Shown: positions 12,501 to 28,390, counted from the first letter of the stretch. The stretch: 64,000 bases of DNA from Cyrtodaria siliqua (GCA_037043455.1 JAWPHD010003095.1:1-64000); one strand, 5' to 3'. Notes: generated by a model not told the origin, from the letters alone. Numbers and translations: made by a program.

Positions 12501-15500
12501 TAGTTGCTGTGAGTGTGTCACATGCTGAGTATAGTTGCTGTGAGTGTGTCACATGCTGAGTGTATAGTCCCTTTGAGTGTGTCACATGCTGAGTGTATAG
12601 TCAATTTGTGTCATGTGCCGAGTGTATAGTCACTGTCAGTGTGTCACATGCTGAGTGTATAGTCTGTGTGAGTGTGTCACATGCTGAGTGTATAGTTGCT
12701 GTGAGTGTGTCACATGCTGAGTGTATAGTCACTGTGAGTGTGTCATGTGCTGAGTGCATAGTTGCTGTGAGTGTGTCACATGCTGAGTATATAGTTGCTG
12801 TGTGTGTGTGTCACATGCTGAGTGTATAGTTGCTGTGAGTGTGTCACATGCTGAGTGTATAGTCACTGTGAGTGTATCATGTGCTGAGTGTATAGTCACT
12901 GTGAGTGTGTCATGTGCTGAGTGCATAGTTGCTGTGAGTGTGTCACATGCTGAGTGTATAGTTGCTGTGAGTGTGTCATGTGCTGAATGTATAGTGAGTG
13001 TGTCACATGCTGAGTGTATAATCGCTGTGAGTGTGTCACGTGCTGAGTATATACTCACTGTCGGTGTGCCATGTGCATAAACATGTTTATTTACAGTGAC
13101 TTATTTCCCTTAGGCTCCTCTATGTGAGAAGAAGCCTCTTTATTTTCTGTTGATTAAGCAAAGGACATACTTGTCTCCTATTATGATATGTGAATGGCTC
13201 AGTACAAAATGTCTAGTATACAGAAACGAAAAAGAAGCGCGACACGGGAATTTCCGCTATATATTGTATATACTGCACACTTAATTCCATATATATTCCA
13301 AGGAAATCCCAAGATGTTTTGTAAAAAAAAAAGTTTGAGTTAGTTAGAGAAAGGATACAACTGTGATGTTGTAGACGTTTTTATCACAGTACACGTTGTA
13401 ACAAGAAATTCATAAATGTTGAAGTTCCTCTTTGAAAAATTGAGCCAGTTCAGTACTGTATTAACGTAAAGAGTTTGGAAAATTGTGCATCCTAAGTTTG
13501 CGCCAAACGCGTACTCTGTCAATAATGAAACTTTGCAGGAGTACTATTTGCTGTGTTACATGTTGTTTTAGTCTTTTTTCCGAAAGGAAAGATCTTACGT
13601 AGCCATGTACCATTCGAATAACAGCAGCATAGTGTACATACAATATATGGCGAACATTCCCGCGTCGCATTTCTTCTTTTTTCTTTCAGTATATAAAGGA
13701 AAGATCTTATGTAGCCATGTACCATTTGATTACCACCTAAGACCATCTCCCAGTAGCAAATGTGGGTATGAAACAGACGATACCTAACATTTCAAATATG
13801 ACAAATGTTCTGTTTCACTCCACTTGTCATTTTCAGCTAAGTTATTACTAAGTAATATTGATGTGGCCCGACCCATTTGCATAATTTATGGCTTTAAATA
13901 TACTTAAAGTAGCTATCCCGCCAACAACAGCCAAATTTTACAACATGCGTACACCGTTTCTAAACCTACTGATGACGAGATATATAACTATTTTGAGAAC
14001 CCCAACTCTATCGACTCAATGTAAACGGCTTTAACCAGCAAGGCCAAACCCCGAAACTGGAGCGTCGAATTAAGAGTTATGAACTCATAATTTATTACAC
14101 ACATATTCAATCACAGGTATTTTAATAACCCATGAATTAACATTTATTTTTAATCAGCACATATACATTATTATATAATCTGAACACCTCGATAGAGTTT
14201 TTATAAGCAGTTTGTAGTGAATTTTGGTGAGTAAGTTTCTTTAAGTTCATGTCCATCGATATATATACTACATGGAAGTACATCAAACCTCGCCACCTAT
14301 TTGCTCTATTGCATAAGTTATTATATTTTGTTGAAAACAGTGTTTGTTTTATGCACAATCTATTTATTGACCTTATATGGTATCCACTTTACAGGGCAAA
14401 TATGACTGTTTATTGACCTTATATGGTATCCACTTTCCAGGGCAAATATGACTGTTTATTGACCTTATATGGTATCCACTTTCCAGGGCAAATATGACTG
14501 TTTATTGACCTTATATGGTATCCACTTTCCAGGGCAAATATGACGAAGCCACAAAATATTTTGATAAAGCCTACAACTTGTCACGTTCCATGGGAGAAGT
14601 GGCGTCAATAAACGTGAACCGTGTACAGTTTGGCGTGGCCCAAGCACACAAGATGATGCAGACATTTGGCAGCCATATTGTTCTGAATCATCTGCCAGCC
14701 CTAGAACGACTCATTGAATGGAAGAGTGCAAGACTGGATGACTTTGAGAAACCATTCCCTGAACCTAGTATGTGAAGTCAATCCTTAAAGGGACACACGG
14801 CAATCTTGATTTTTGTAAAACTCGTGGCATCCCGTTATTTTTCACATAACTTGCATTTGTTCAATCATTATTATTATTATAAGAATATTATAAAGCAACT
14901 TGTTTTTGCATATCACAAACTGTTGATTATATTACACCTATAATATGTTCAAACCTAAGGTAGAATACGAAGAAAATGAAAACTCAAACTTTCATTTGAT
15001 TATATTGCAAGCAGGTTTAAAAATAAAATGATCCTGGATTAATAAATCGAGATACTGATGTTAATACTTAATAAAAACTTCAAGATTGCCATGTGTCCCT
15101 TTAATAAACACATTATTGTATACCTCTGTTCATACAGTTAGTTGTAAAAAAAATATAGTTTTTCAAAGCCCTTTGAAGTAAACTTTGTTTGAAAATAGTG
15201 CATCAACCCCTTTAATGGTTCAGCCAATCAGAATGCAGGAACAAATTTAAATTGCGTAAGAATTGAGGGTTTTGGTGGATACCCTGTATACTGTCTATGT
15301 ATCCCAAACAACTTTGTATCAGACATATTCTTTACCATCTATATATCACAATCGGCTTTGTATCAGACATATCCTTTACCACTTACAGAAGTAGAGACAC
15401 CTAAATCTTCCACTCAAGCACCATTGACACCTGAGAGGGAGAATACAAGGGCTAGTGCTTCATCAGAGCAGGGACCAGCGGAGTCTGACAGCCAGGAAAG

Positions 15501-15564
15501 AGAAGCAACGGGCGTCTCGACTGCGCCGAGCGAAACTGACACCACCTTAACAGCCCAGGAATAG
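6455..15564 (+). CDS. TTC29: TTC29-like TPR protein, C-terminal four exons (partial gene)
   Basis: The spliced product of exons 6455-6546, 8577-8700, 14533-14767 and 15389-15564 is 208 residues plus a stop, and all phases close (2, 0, 1). The translation follows the C-terminal half of animal TTC29: a D-D-K-E-G-I-G-K-A-C-D-A-I-A-K stretch, then GKVKESIEYLKQF, the TPR HNLGNIYNTLGKYDEATKYF, and the family end motif VAQAHKMMQTF followed by a leucine-rich helix and LIEWKSAR. TTC29 is a ciliary/axonemal protein; human mutations cause multiple flagellar malformations of sperm. The last exon encodes a Ser/Thr/Glu-rich, probably disordered tail with no close match. N-terminal exons are missing from the window. 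The gene converges with SQSTM1. The third intron boundary set is unusual: both ends of intron 8701-14532 lie in tandem repeats. Confidence 0.85.
6547..8576 (+). other. TTC29 intron
   Basis: A 2.0-kb AT-rich intron without recognised genes. Short open frames at 7510-7950 overlap on both strands and look like chance. A G-rich stretch lies at 8066-8091. The acceptor is TTATCTTTCAG. Confidence 0.7.
8577..8700 (+). CDS. TTC29: TTC29 exon with TPR
   Basis: Starts by completing an Arg codon (AG|G) and reads EGKVKESIEYLKQFVEVAET, then the first helix of a canonical TPR (KACHNLGNIYNTL). It ends in phase 0. The donor TTG|GTGAGTGT is also the first unit of the minisatellite that fills the following intron. 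Confidence 0.88.
8701..13075 (+). repeat. 33-bp minisatellite in TTC29 intron, seeded at the splice donor
   Basis: About 130 units of GAGTGTGTCACATGCTGAGT plus GTATAGTTGCTGT (33 bp). The array begins at the first base of the intron, so almost every unit carries GTGAGTGT, a close copy of the real 5' splice site. Some units are shortened to 25 bp (CTGTGTGTCACATGC). Because 33 bp is 11 codons, several frames on both strands stay open for long stretches (up to 246 codons); the peptides are periodic (THSQQLYTQHV, VSVSHAECIVA) and are repeat artefacts. A ~1.2-1.4-kb higher-order repeat is present: the marker AAAGTCACTATGTATCATGT recurs at 9101, 10521 and 11677. Confidence 0.95.
13221..13689. mobile_element. 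Tc1/mariner-like MITE, copy 1 (469 bp, TA-flanked)
   Basis: Imperfect terminal inverted repeats of about 50 bp: the left end runs CAGAAACGAAAAAGAAGCGC then GACACGGGAATTTCCGCTAT, and the right end is its inverse, ending TTCTTTCAG. TA lies directly outside both ends, as expected for Tc1/mariner-type insertion. There is no transposase. It shares its interior with the element at 28393-28870 and with the fragment at 30119. Part of its right arm (AAAGGAAAGATCTTA) is duplicated just outside at 13697. Confidence 0.75.
13740..14362 (+). other. Intronic sequence, nothing recognised
   Basis: AT-rich end of the TTC29 intron. A - strand open frame at 14137-14358 has no recognisable similarity. Confidence 0.5.
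14363..14546 (+). repeat. 46-bp tandem repeat carrying the TTC29 splice acceptor (four copies)
   Basis: Units start at 14363, 14409, 14455 and 14501, each with TGGTATCCACTTTCCAG followed by GGCAAATATGAC, i.e. polypyrimidine tract, AG and the first 12 exon bases. The first copy has ACAG instead of CCAG. Only the last copy continues into the real exon. Use of any earlier acceptor meets a TGA 18 codons in, because 46 is not a multiple of three. Confidence 0.95.
14533..14767 (+). CDS. TTC29: TTC29 exon, TPR end and conserved C-terminal motif
   Basis: Reads GKYDEATKYFDKAYNLSRS (second half of a canonical TPR), then VNRVQFGVAQAHKMMQTFGS and a helical stretch ending ALERLIEWKSARLDDF. The order and spacing match the TTC29 C-terminus. 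Start fixed by the last of four repeated acceptors; donor CCTA|GTATGT leaves one base, completed as Lys in the last exon. Confidence 0.9.
15389..15564 (+). CDS. TTC29: TTC29 last coding exon, disordered tail
   Basis: Acceptor CCACTTACAG. Encodes about 58 residues rich in Thr, Ser, Glu and Pro (VETPKSSTQAPLTPEREN at its start), ending LTAQE and TAG at 15562-15564. The phase agrees with the previous exon. This tail is not expected to be conserved across phyla. Confidence 0.75.
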
Positions 15565-16596
15565 GCTCACACACAAACAGTCAATAGACTTGAACCATAA
15601 TGGAAAACACTACAACGATATCGGCTGATAATCGTCTTGAATTTATCAGTGATATAGAAACAAATAAAAAATACATTTCAGTAAAAATGTAAAGCTAGTG
15701 TCAAATGTTGTGTGATAGCACAATCTTTTGTTTGTGTATGGGATTTAACGTTGCTTTTACACAAAATCTTTCAGTCATATCCTACATATAGCTGTGAGCT
15801 GATAGCCACATGGCATGATACCCCACCCAGTCACATTATACTGACACAGGGCCATCCAGTCCTAGCACTACCCTTTATATGTTGAAAGTCAAGCAAGGGA
15901 GCTACTAGTACTATTGTTCTGTGTGATATTTTGAAATGTTATACAAGATATCTTCATTCAGGATGCATTTTACTGGTAAATAAAACAGATTCCTGTGAAA
16001 GTTAATGTATTTGGTCCTGATTTGTTTATCTGTTTTTTAAATAGTTGATGTTCATGAAAATGAAAAAAGTACATATTTTTGAAGCAATAAACACCATAGC
16101 AGCTATTGTTATTTAGTAGCTTTGCTAAATTGTGAATAAGTTGGAATTTGAGTAAATATGATTTATAATATATTAACAGGTATGACATCTTTTGATGCCA
16201 AATGTTAGAGAATATTTTTAAAGATTTTGTATTTTGTTAAATGAATTTAGAGAGGTTGTACAAGCAATACCAAGGCAACTACTGCTGATGTAATATAATA
16301 CTAAATTTTGTATTGTTGCTGATAAAACACCGTTAAGTGTTTATTCACTCACAAAAAGTGCCTTAAAATTTATTTCATAAAAGTCTATATTATTTATCTG
16401 CCCAGTTCTGGCCCATGGGTGACACGTGCCCAGGAGTGTAATGTGCAGTCACTGGAGTTTAAGCCTGTCCATTTGTAGTCAGTGAAAGTAACTTTGCAAA
16501 ACTGACTTCATTATTGGTTTTGATACATAAGAAGACTGGCCTAGAGGAACGGCATGCATTCATTCCTCGTTTTCACTAAAACATTGCTTATTGTTA
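15565..16596 (+). other. TTC29 3' UTR and downstream flank
   Basis: No further coding signal. AATAAA-type signals at about 15977 (GTAAATAAAACAG) and 16086 (GCAATAAACACC) are candidates for polyadenylation of TTC29; transcript data would be needed to choose. The - strand open frame at 15970-16188 has no support. Confidence 0.45.
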
Positions 16597-16599
16597 GTC

Positions 16600-16830
16600 A
16601 AGCAAACAGCGACTAAATTAACCAAGTCTTGGTATTAAATACATGAATTAGCAGCTCTACACACAGCGACTTAATTACCGAGTCTTGGTATTAAATACAT
16701 GATGTGGCAGCGCTGCACACAGTTACTTAGTTACAACTGTCTCAGTATTAAATACATGAATTGGCAGCCCTGTAAACAGTTACTTAGTTACGACTGTCTC
16801 AGTATTTAAGAAATGATGTGGAATCCCTGG
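16600..16830. repeat. Tandem ~64-bp repeat, about 3.5 copies
   Basis: Units contain GTCTTGGTATTAAATACATG or GTCTCAGTATTAAATACATG, then a GGCAGC-type stretch and ACACAG(C/T)(G/T)ACTTA. Variants alternate pairwise. No function inferred. Confidence 0.75.
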
Positions 16831-17147
16831 TATTTAAACAAAAAACTGTTTTAATTCCTCAAATTAAGTAACTTAATATTATCACAGTCAGATGAACAAA
16901 ATTAACAGCAATATACGTTCATTTTAATGATATTGAATTAGGTATGTTGTTTATTTCTATTGTAGGTTCAGTATTGGTTGGCATCAAAACTGTGTTCGAG
17001 TATTACAGGTCAACTGTTTGTTTTACTTCATTCAGGTGCTTTTTTGCAACCAAATTGTCAGCATGTCGCAATACAACTTTTCAGAACTTTATCCTTAAAT
17101 GGCTTTAATGCTTTATGATTTTGGTTTTTAATAAGAGATGATGAGTT

Positions 17148-17428
17148 CTGAGCATGGACGTAGGAACGTTTCAATTATGGGGGTGGGTGGGGGGATGTGG
17201 GGAGCAAGAAAAGCAACAACAAAAAAAACGTTATCCATGCTCAGTTACACCAAAACATACAACATTATACAGGGAAAAAAGTAACTTTTTGAGTGCTAAC
17301 CATTTTTTTCTTGAAATTATTGGTGGGGTGGGGGGGAAGGGCCAAATCATACTCTGATATTCTGGACCCCACTCCCCACTCTGAACATTGGGGGTGGGGG
17401 AGGAGGGCTCCTACGCCTATGCTGAGTA
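17148..17428. mobile_element. Small inverted-repeat element with G-rich core
   Basis: Ends are imperfect inverse copies: CTGAGCATGGACGTAGGAAC on the left, and the inverse of CAGCATAGGCGTAGGAG on the right. The core has three G-run clusters (17179-17202, 17322-17341, 17391-17408) that fit the G-quadruplex pattern. No transposase. The 17154-17357 open frame is incidental. Confidence 0.55.
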
Positions 17429-18330
17429 ACTCAGGCAGTTTGATGGGATCTCAATGATTTTGAAGCAGATGTGTTGGTGGGAGTAGTTAATACAATTGTG
17501 TTATTTCTCAGTGCTGTTTGTTGTAAAAGTTGGCTTTGTGACATGCATTTTAGCATTAATATCTGTGATCCAATAAATATACGTATATTTTAGTCTTATC
17601 TAATGATAGATACATATTTTACTAGCTTATTTATATGTTGATGGCGTGTTGTATTGTTGAGTACAAGTTGTTATATATCTTTGTTTTAAGTTGTATCTGT
17701 GTACACATCTTCATTATATTTTACATTCTTCGTTTCTATCATTGGTGTTGAAATCTGACAGTTAAAAGTGTGTTTCTGCTCCAAAATGGACTCCACAGAT
17801 ATGCATTAGTCTTATATTGTGCAAATAAAAACACATTTTAGAAATCATCAAAATCACTTTTGTGATACTCTTATTTTAATAACACGTTCAAGTTTAAAAA
17901 TATGATCATGGTCTTTAAGAATATTTTAATTTCATGCTTTCTTTTATTCAGGAACAACTATTATTGTTGATATATTGATATAGCAAATGTACATGTATGT
18001 TATTGCTATAAATTATATAGAACAGCAATTATATAGTACTGTGATTTTGTGTCATTCTGTTAAGATTGTTTTTAAATATTTCCACTTCAAAATAAAATGA
18101 AAATATGCATACTAGAGTTTGTTGCCTTTTACCAGTGGGTGAACCATGTTTTGAGCAAATTAAGATGTCAAAATTACTTAAAGCAAAAGTACGGACATTT
18201 TATTTGGTTGTCTGCTTTTTAAAACTGACAGGTTTGAAAGAATTGGTCAATGGCGTCTAAATTTCAAACTATAAAACGGGTTTGGGTTCATGAAGTTGGA
18301 TCACAGTCAGTTTTGTGTTTACCAAAAAAG
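17429..18330. other. Intergenic, nothing recognised
   Basis: AT-rich. Further AATAAA motifs at about 17571, 17825 and 18091 could serve a longer TTC29 3' UTR. No gene or RNA is recognised. Confidence 0.5.
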
Positions 18331-20400
18331 AAGACAGAAACGTCGATGAGAAAATGTAGCATTTAGTATTTTACAGAACACAGTCAACCAAAACACACAT
18401 TCAAAACAAACAACAGTTATAAGGATAAACAGAAGCCAAGCATTCAACATCACAAACTTAAACATGTTGACAATAGGGGTACTGCCTTGAAACGGTCGGA
18501 GGCAAAAGGCCGCTGGGGAGTTTGAACCAGGTTCTAGGAGAGCACCAAACCTTACTCTTACCCTATTGTCATCTCAATTAAACAGGACAGTGTAAATAAG
18601 GAAATCCCCGCCTGGATGTATCCTCTAATAAACTAGGCAGCGTTAATAAGAGATGTTAGTAAATACACAAAAATGAACATGTATATATGAAAATAAAACA
18701 CAAAAGGCTGGTAAGCCACACAGTCAGTACTCGATAACTTGGCAGAAGCCAGTTTCAAAAGAATAAACCATTTAGGACACGACAAAACAATACTGAAGAC
18801 AACTGTTGTCATTAGAAATACGTCATCATAGGTCCACACTCTATTATGTCTTAACATACTCAAGCAGGAAAGCATATAGTGTCAAACTGAATGGTTCAAC
18901 CACTAAACATGCAGTGCATTGCAAGATGGCAGAGTCATAACCTCTTTTAATAATTGTCCAAACAAGTTTGATGAAGGTTCTATGAATGTAATTAAATCAA
19001 ATGCAGTCAGGTTTGTATACTCCATATATAGGTATAAAAGTCGAACAGGAAATGTAGCGTACACAGAAAACAGTCAGCCATACACACTTATACAAAACAA
19101 ACAACAACTGAAAAATAGAAGCAAAGTATCCAACATCATACACATAAAACGACTGACAATAGGGATACCGCCTTAGAACGTTCAGTGGCAAAAAGGCTGC
19201 TCGGGGTTTAAACCAGGTTCTAGGGTGCACCATGTCTCGCACTTACCCTATCGTCATCCAAATAAACGGGACGGTGTAAATAAAGTAATCCCTGCCAGGC
19301 TATATCCTCAAACAAACTAGACAGCTTTAAGAGGCAATATATATGAATAAAAGAAAAGAAAAGCAAGCAAGTACTCAATGTCTTGGCAGAAGCCAGAGCA
19401 ACAATTGAGGGCACGAACTAACAAAGAAAAGAAAAGCAAGCAAGTACTCAATGTCTTGGCAGAAGCCAGGACAACAATTGAGGGCACGAACAAACATTTA
19501 GGTAGACGTCATCACAGGGTCCTCAGCTGTCGAATCATTGAACAATCACAGAGGAATGCTTTAAGAGGCAATATATATGATTATTGTATACTTTCATATT
19601 GTCCCGTTTAGTTTGCATTGCGCTAAGTGTGCAATATTCTACGATATTGCACACATTGATATTGCACCGGAACTTTTTCTCGTGCTTGCTAAGAGCCGCG
19701 AAATAGAAATAGATATAAAATTCGAACAGGAAAAGTAGCATTCAAGGACGACAGTCTACCACAAACACACACAGAAACAACATAAAACGACTTTAAAGAT
19801 GAATAAAAGTCAAGATAAGACATCACAAACACAAAAGGGATGACAATAGGGCTACCGCCTTGGAACGATCAGTGGCAAAAATGGCAGGTTCTAGGGTGCA
19901 CCAAACCTCACTTTTACCCTATTGATTGTCATCCAAATAAACGGGACAGTGTAATTAAAGATATCCCCGCCAGGTTATAATCTCTAACAAACAATGCAGT
20001 ATTAATAGGCAATATAAGTAAAACACACATAAATGATCATGTATATATACTATATAATATAAAAAAATAGAAGCATAGAAAGCCACAAAGTAAGTACTCA
20101 ATGGCTTGGCAGAAGCCAGAGCAACTAGAGAACACACCATTAAGGGTACGACAAGACAATATTAAAGATAAACATCAAACGCTACCGTCCTATAAGGATT
20201 TAGGTAGACGTCATCATAGGGTCGCACAATCAAAGAGGAAAGCATAGTGGCAATCTTTAAATAGGTCAACCACTAAACATGCAGTACGTTGCAACATTAT
20301 AGGGTCATAAACGTTTTAACAAGTTTAATAAATATTGTATGAACGTAATTATGACCAAGAATTTTACGAAGTTTGTAAATCACATCACCATAGAAGACTA
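18331..20400 (-). mobile_element. Head-to-tail array of three Penelope-like element 3' ends (686-bp period)
   Basis: Three diverged copies of the sequence that follows the Penelope-like ORF at 38560-39060, here on the - strand. The marker GACAATAGGG recurs at 18469, 19155 and 19842, intervals of 686 and 687 bp. Each copy keeps GGTTCTAGG(G)TGCACC, CTTGGCAGAAGCCAG and a coding-end remnant near TAGACGTCATCA. Penelope-like elements often form tandem copies, so this is likely an insertion product or a later amplification. Short open frames inside are not genes. Confidence 0.8.
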
Positions 20401-20439
20401 AAACTTGGTTTAAACACTCCCCTCCACCACACACACACA

Positions 20440-20650
20440 CACTCCCCCATACTCCTCAGCGGCCTTTTATTGCCACTGACCGTTCCAAGGTGGTAGACTC
20501 ATTATCAACTCTTTTATGTGTGATGTCTAATCTTGCCTTTTATTTATCTTTGTAGTTGTTTTCTATCCGTGTTTGTGGCTGACTGTGGTCCTTGAATGCT
20601 ACATTTTCTGTTCGACTTTTATATCTACTTTTTCTGCAGAAGTGGTCGCC
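20440..20650 (+). mobile_element. Penelope-like 3' end fragment, opposite orientation
   Basis: Sequence from GGCCTTTTATTGCCACTGAC through GTCCTTGAATGCTACATTTT matches the element 3' end at 38870-39050 on the + strand. It abuts the inverted array at 18331-20400 after a (CA)n tract at about 20429. Confidence 0.75.
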
Positions 20651-22214
20651 TTTTTCCATGCTTATTACTTTTAACATTGCTTGATATGGGAGAAAATACG
20701 CAACTTCAACAAGATGCTTGACTTATACTTTATTTATACAACATATACAAGTAACTGAAAGACAACAAATTGCAACAGCACAGCAGCAAACCCGTTAATT
20801 TAGAACATTTAAAACATCCCACTATAACATTCTAAATTGATACGACATGTATAGTAAAAAATATCCACTAATATTACCAACTTTGATTTGAAAACTACTT
20901 GTTTACACAACATTTTTCTTATCTTCCTTTCTTACACAGAAATTATTCATTTTCATATCCGGCAATGTTTATTTGCATAAACTGTAATACCTATATATTT
21001 AGTAAGGTATATTAAAATTTACACACATAAACATCAGCTATGTTCTTTAACTATATACACGTGTAAACGTTACTAGTATAAACATGATAAATAAACATGG
21101 TAACTTCTTCTGGTGTGTTAGTACAACTGTTCTATAAAACTGGCACCAGCAAATTAATACACAATCAAACATTGTGTAATAATTTACTAATGCACTGTCA
21201 TGTATTAAGATTTTAAGACAACCCAATTTGAACATTTCTATAAATAAATATTAACACAATTCGTAATGTTATATAACTTTGTTTCCTTTTAATATATTGT
21301 ATTGTTGACAGTTTTCAAATAGCAATTTTGACCTCTTCCTCTTAAATAATGAAAATTAATGACTTAATGTTGAATATAACACCTTGGTGATCACATGACT
21401 TTATACAATACAATATACATATACTGTTATATATATATATAAACTATCAAATGACAATACACTTAGATACTCCCTCTCAAAAGTGTTGATATTAACGAGT
21501 GTATTTAAGTTCGGTAAATTATCTGTGAATGACAGACGTATCTTCAACCTGTCGTATTGCGTTTGATTCTTCTGGTTCTTCATTTTCAAAGGCTATTATA
21601 TTGTACAGTTTTCCAATAGAGATATTTCTCTTATTGTGTTCATTATGTGCATTGGTTCATTATGTGCATTGTTTCATTATGTGCATTGGATTAATCTACT
21701 TGGGTACATTTCTGTAGAATAAATACAATGATACCCAAGTGAAATATGACAAATGTATAATAATACATCGATGCAACCATTTCATAATTCAATGAACAGA
21801 AATGTAATAAATTGTTTATTGGATATTTCGGTATATTACATGGTAATAGTTCCCTCCCTATGGTAATAATTCACTCCCTCAGACTGGTTACGGTCTCGGT
21901 CTTGGGATACTGCAGCGTCTGACTTCGAGGGAATTTTTACCATAATATATACGGACAGATTTAATTAAATATTATGTGCTGTTTACGAAATGCGTTTTTA
22001 TCATTCGCGTTGCCTCTTGGTGGCCAGTTAGAATCTCTCTGGTAGCACAAAACTATATGGCCATCTGATTATTAATATTAATTTATAAATAAATATTTAT
22101 AAACATAAAACCATTCTTAAAAGTTAAAAGTTTATCCAATCCAAGTCCAACTAACACACAAAGGTTATCTTCAGTCACGTGTCTAGGATTTGCTGTTTTC
22201 ATCTGCTGTGCTGT
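20651..22214 (-). other. SQSTM1 3' UTR and downstream flank
   Basis: No coding signal on either strand. A 21-bp sequence with TTCATTATGTGCATTG is tandemly repeated three times at 21640-21690, and an (AT)n tract lies at about 21430. The SQSTM1 3' UTR should lie in the right-hand part; the polyadenylation site cannot be fixed. Confidence 0.5.
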
Positions 22215-26802
<4,588 letters not shown>

Positions 26803-26950
26803 TTTCGACTTGGTTATTGTGTTTTGCTATATATCGAAATATATATATATATATAATATAGTCGTCCTTTAATTGTTGACTTTAATGTTATTTAAGTACT
26901 GCGTTTTATTTTTCGAAATGTTAATTAGTTCTTAGCGCACTTGTTCTACC
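26803..26950 (-). promoter_or_regulatory. Probable SQSTM1 5' UTR and proximal promoter
   Basis: The stretch upstream of the ATG has an (AT)n tract at 26838-26860 that could act as a TATA-like element or be a simple repeat. I found no clear antioxidant response element (TGACnnnGC) here, although vertebrate SQSTM1 is induced through one. The transcription start is not determined. Confidence 0.3.
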
Positions 26951-28239
26951 TGTGATATGTCCGAGTCACGAGTGTTTATGTTCAGTGAAACATTTCTCTG
27001 GTTATATATACGAGAAAATCGCCGTCACAGGGTTATCAGTCATCGCTATAATGATCCTACAACGAAAATTCCAGAGTATGGCCGACAGCCTGTTACACTT
27101 GTCAGTATGACAATGACGTTTTCCGTCTGTAGTTTGTGTTCTGCGCAGCTTCCGTGTTTTTTTTATATAATATCTTAAAATAGAAATGGAAATGTCATTG
27201 CTAAATATAACTCGTTCTGGTTAATGCACATGCGTGATTCATGGTATGATTTGTTGATTTGAATATGTAAATGAACTGGTTCACGTGGTTATAAATTATA
27301 ACGCTGATACCAGCATAAACATCGACTGATTTCAATCGAATGTTAGTTATTAAAAACTTCTTTGAGAAGAAATCGAAATGTATATACAATAGAATAGGGA
27401 CAATACATGTATACATTTAAATGGCGAAAACTCTCCATGCACATACATAATGATTAGAATAAATATACAAGTTAAATGCAATGTATATTTATAAAAGTGT
27501 ATCTCTTAACTGTAAAGAGTCCTTAAGAAAAGTACACAGCTTATGTATAATATTACCGTTTTCAGTAGTCATGATCCAGAGAAACATTTGAGTAGACTTA
27601 AGATTTGAAAAAATTGGACAGTCAGTAAGTATATTTGTGAATACAATATCTCTAAATAATGAGTAACAGCTACAGTCAATTAAGAAATGTGCTTTAATTT
27701 TGGTGTCCGGGTAATAGGTAATTATATAGCTCAAAAAACCCAAACTCAAATGATGCACTAATATATATAGTGACAATTCGAAAAAACGGCAAACTATGCA
27801 GTGCAGTCATTTTTTAAGATTCCACTGATGGACCTGAATATGTCTATATGCGAGTACATTCCCTTCTGGAATCTTTTTCTACTTTCGTTTCGTTCTTATT
27901 TCGTTTTGAGAATAAACGGTTCTTACAAGAGAGGAATATTTATTACACATGTTATGGATATCTTATATGCATTGTTAACACTTATGACATCTTACTATAT
28001 TATATTGTGTGATCTCTGTAACAGAGGAAATACAATGAATAAATAAACGCAACTGTTTTGATTGCCATCCATCCAGTCCCTTTAAGAAAATACAAATCGG
28101 TGTTTTTTGTTACTACGCAACAGTCGTGACTTCAGTTACGAAAACTAAGCGTTAACGTGCATTTTCTTATTTAAATTGAGGGTTTAAATAATGTATATCC
28201 ACGAGAATATGATAATGTACGTTTTACAGAGTAGTATAA
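26951..28239. other. Upstream flank of SQSTM1 with a LINE remnant
   Basis: Apart from the LINE-like fragment at 27489-27776 nothing is recognised. Open frames at 26957-27178 and 27801-28046 lack support. Confidence 0.45.
27489..27776 (-). pseudogene. Possible LINE ORF2 C-terminal remnant
   Basis: A 95-codon frame reads ...HFLIDCSCYSLFRDIVF, then LKSTQMFLWIMTTENGNIIH and KLCTFLKDSLQLR. Cys-x-x-Tyr-Ser-x-x-Arg followed by a short loop and a Lys/Phe-rich last helix resembles the end of ORF2 in LINEs such as that at 33768. Much shorter than a full ORF2. Similarity is by eye and moderate. Confidence 0.4.
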
Positions 28240-28390
28240 GGGGGTCACGGGTTCCGGCGCCACTAGGTCTCTTCGGTGTGCCCATGGCCTAGCCTTGTCC
28301 GTTAGATGAGGACATAAACCTGACTGTCCTGTCCCATGTATATAACGATTTAGAAATCTATTTGTCAGTAACAGTAGGACACGGTTTCAA
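28240..28390 (+). mobile_element. Diverged SINE fragment
   Basis: CACGGGTTCCGG resembles a B-box region, and CTTGTCCGTTAGATGAGGAC matches the central domain of the SINE copy at 44735 (CTCGTCCGTCGGATGGGGAC). The 3' part (GTCCCATGTATATAACG) also fits. The rest is lost. Confidence 0.55.

Noticed and set aside
8746..12829. Long open frames on both strands (up to 246 codons) rich in His/Ser/Gln/Thr or Val/Ser/Ala/Cys
   Set aside because: They are periodic with 11 residues, matching the 33-bp minisatellite in a TTC29 intron. Several frames are open at once only because the unit is a multiple of three without stops.
8701..13075. CRISPR-like array
   Set aside because: Units are contiguous variants without unique spacers, in a eukaryotic intron.
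13965..14000. Hammerhead-ribozyme-like CTGATGACGAGA
   Set aside because: The core lacks the following GAAA and matching stems, and it is not at a Penelope-like element end.
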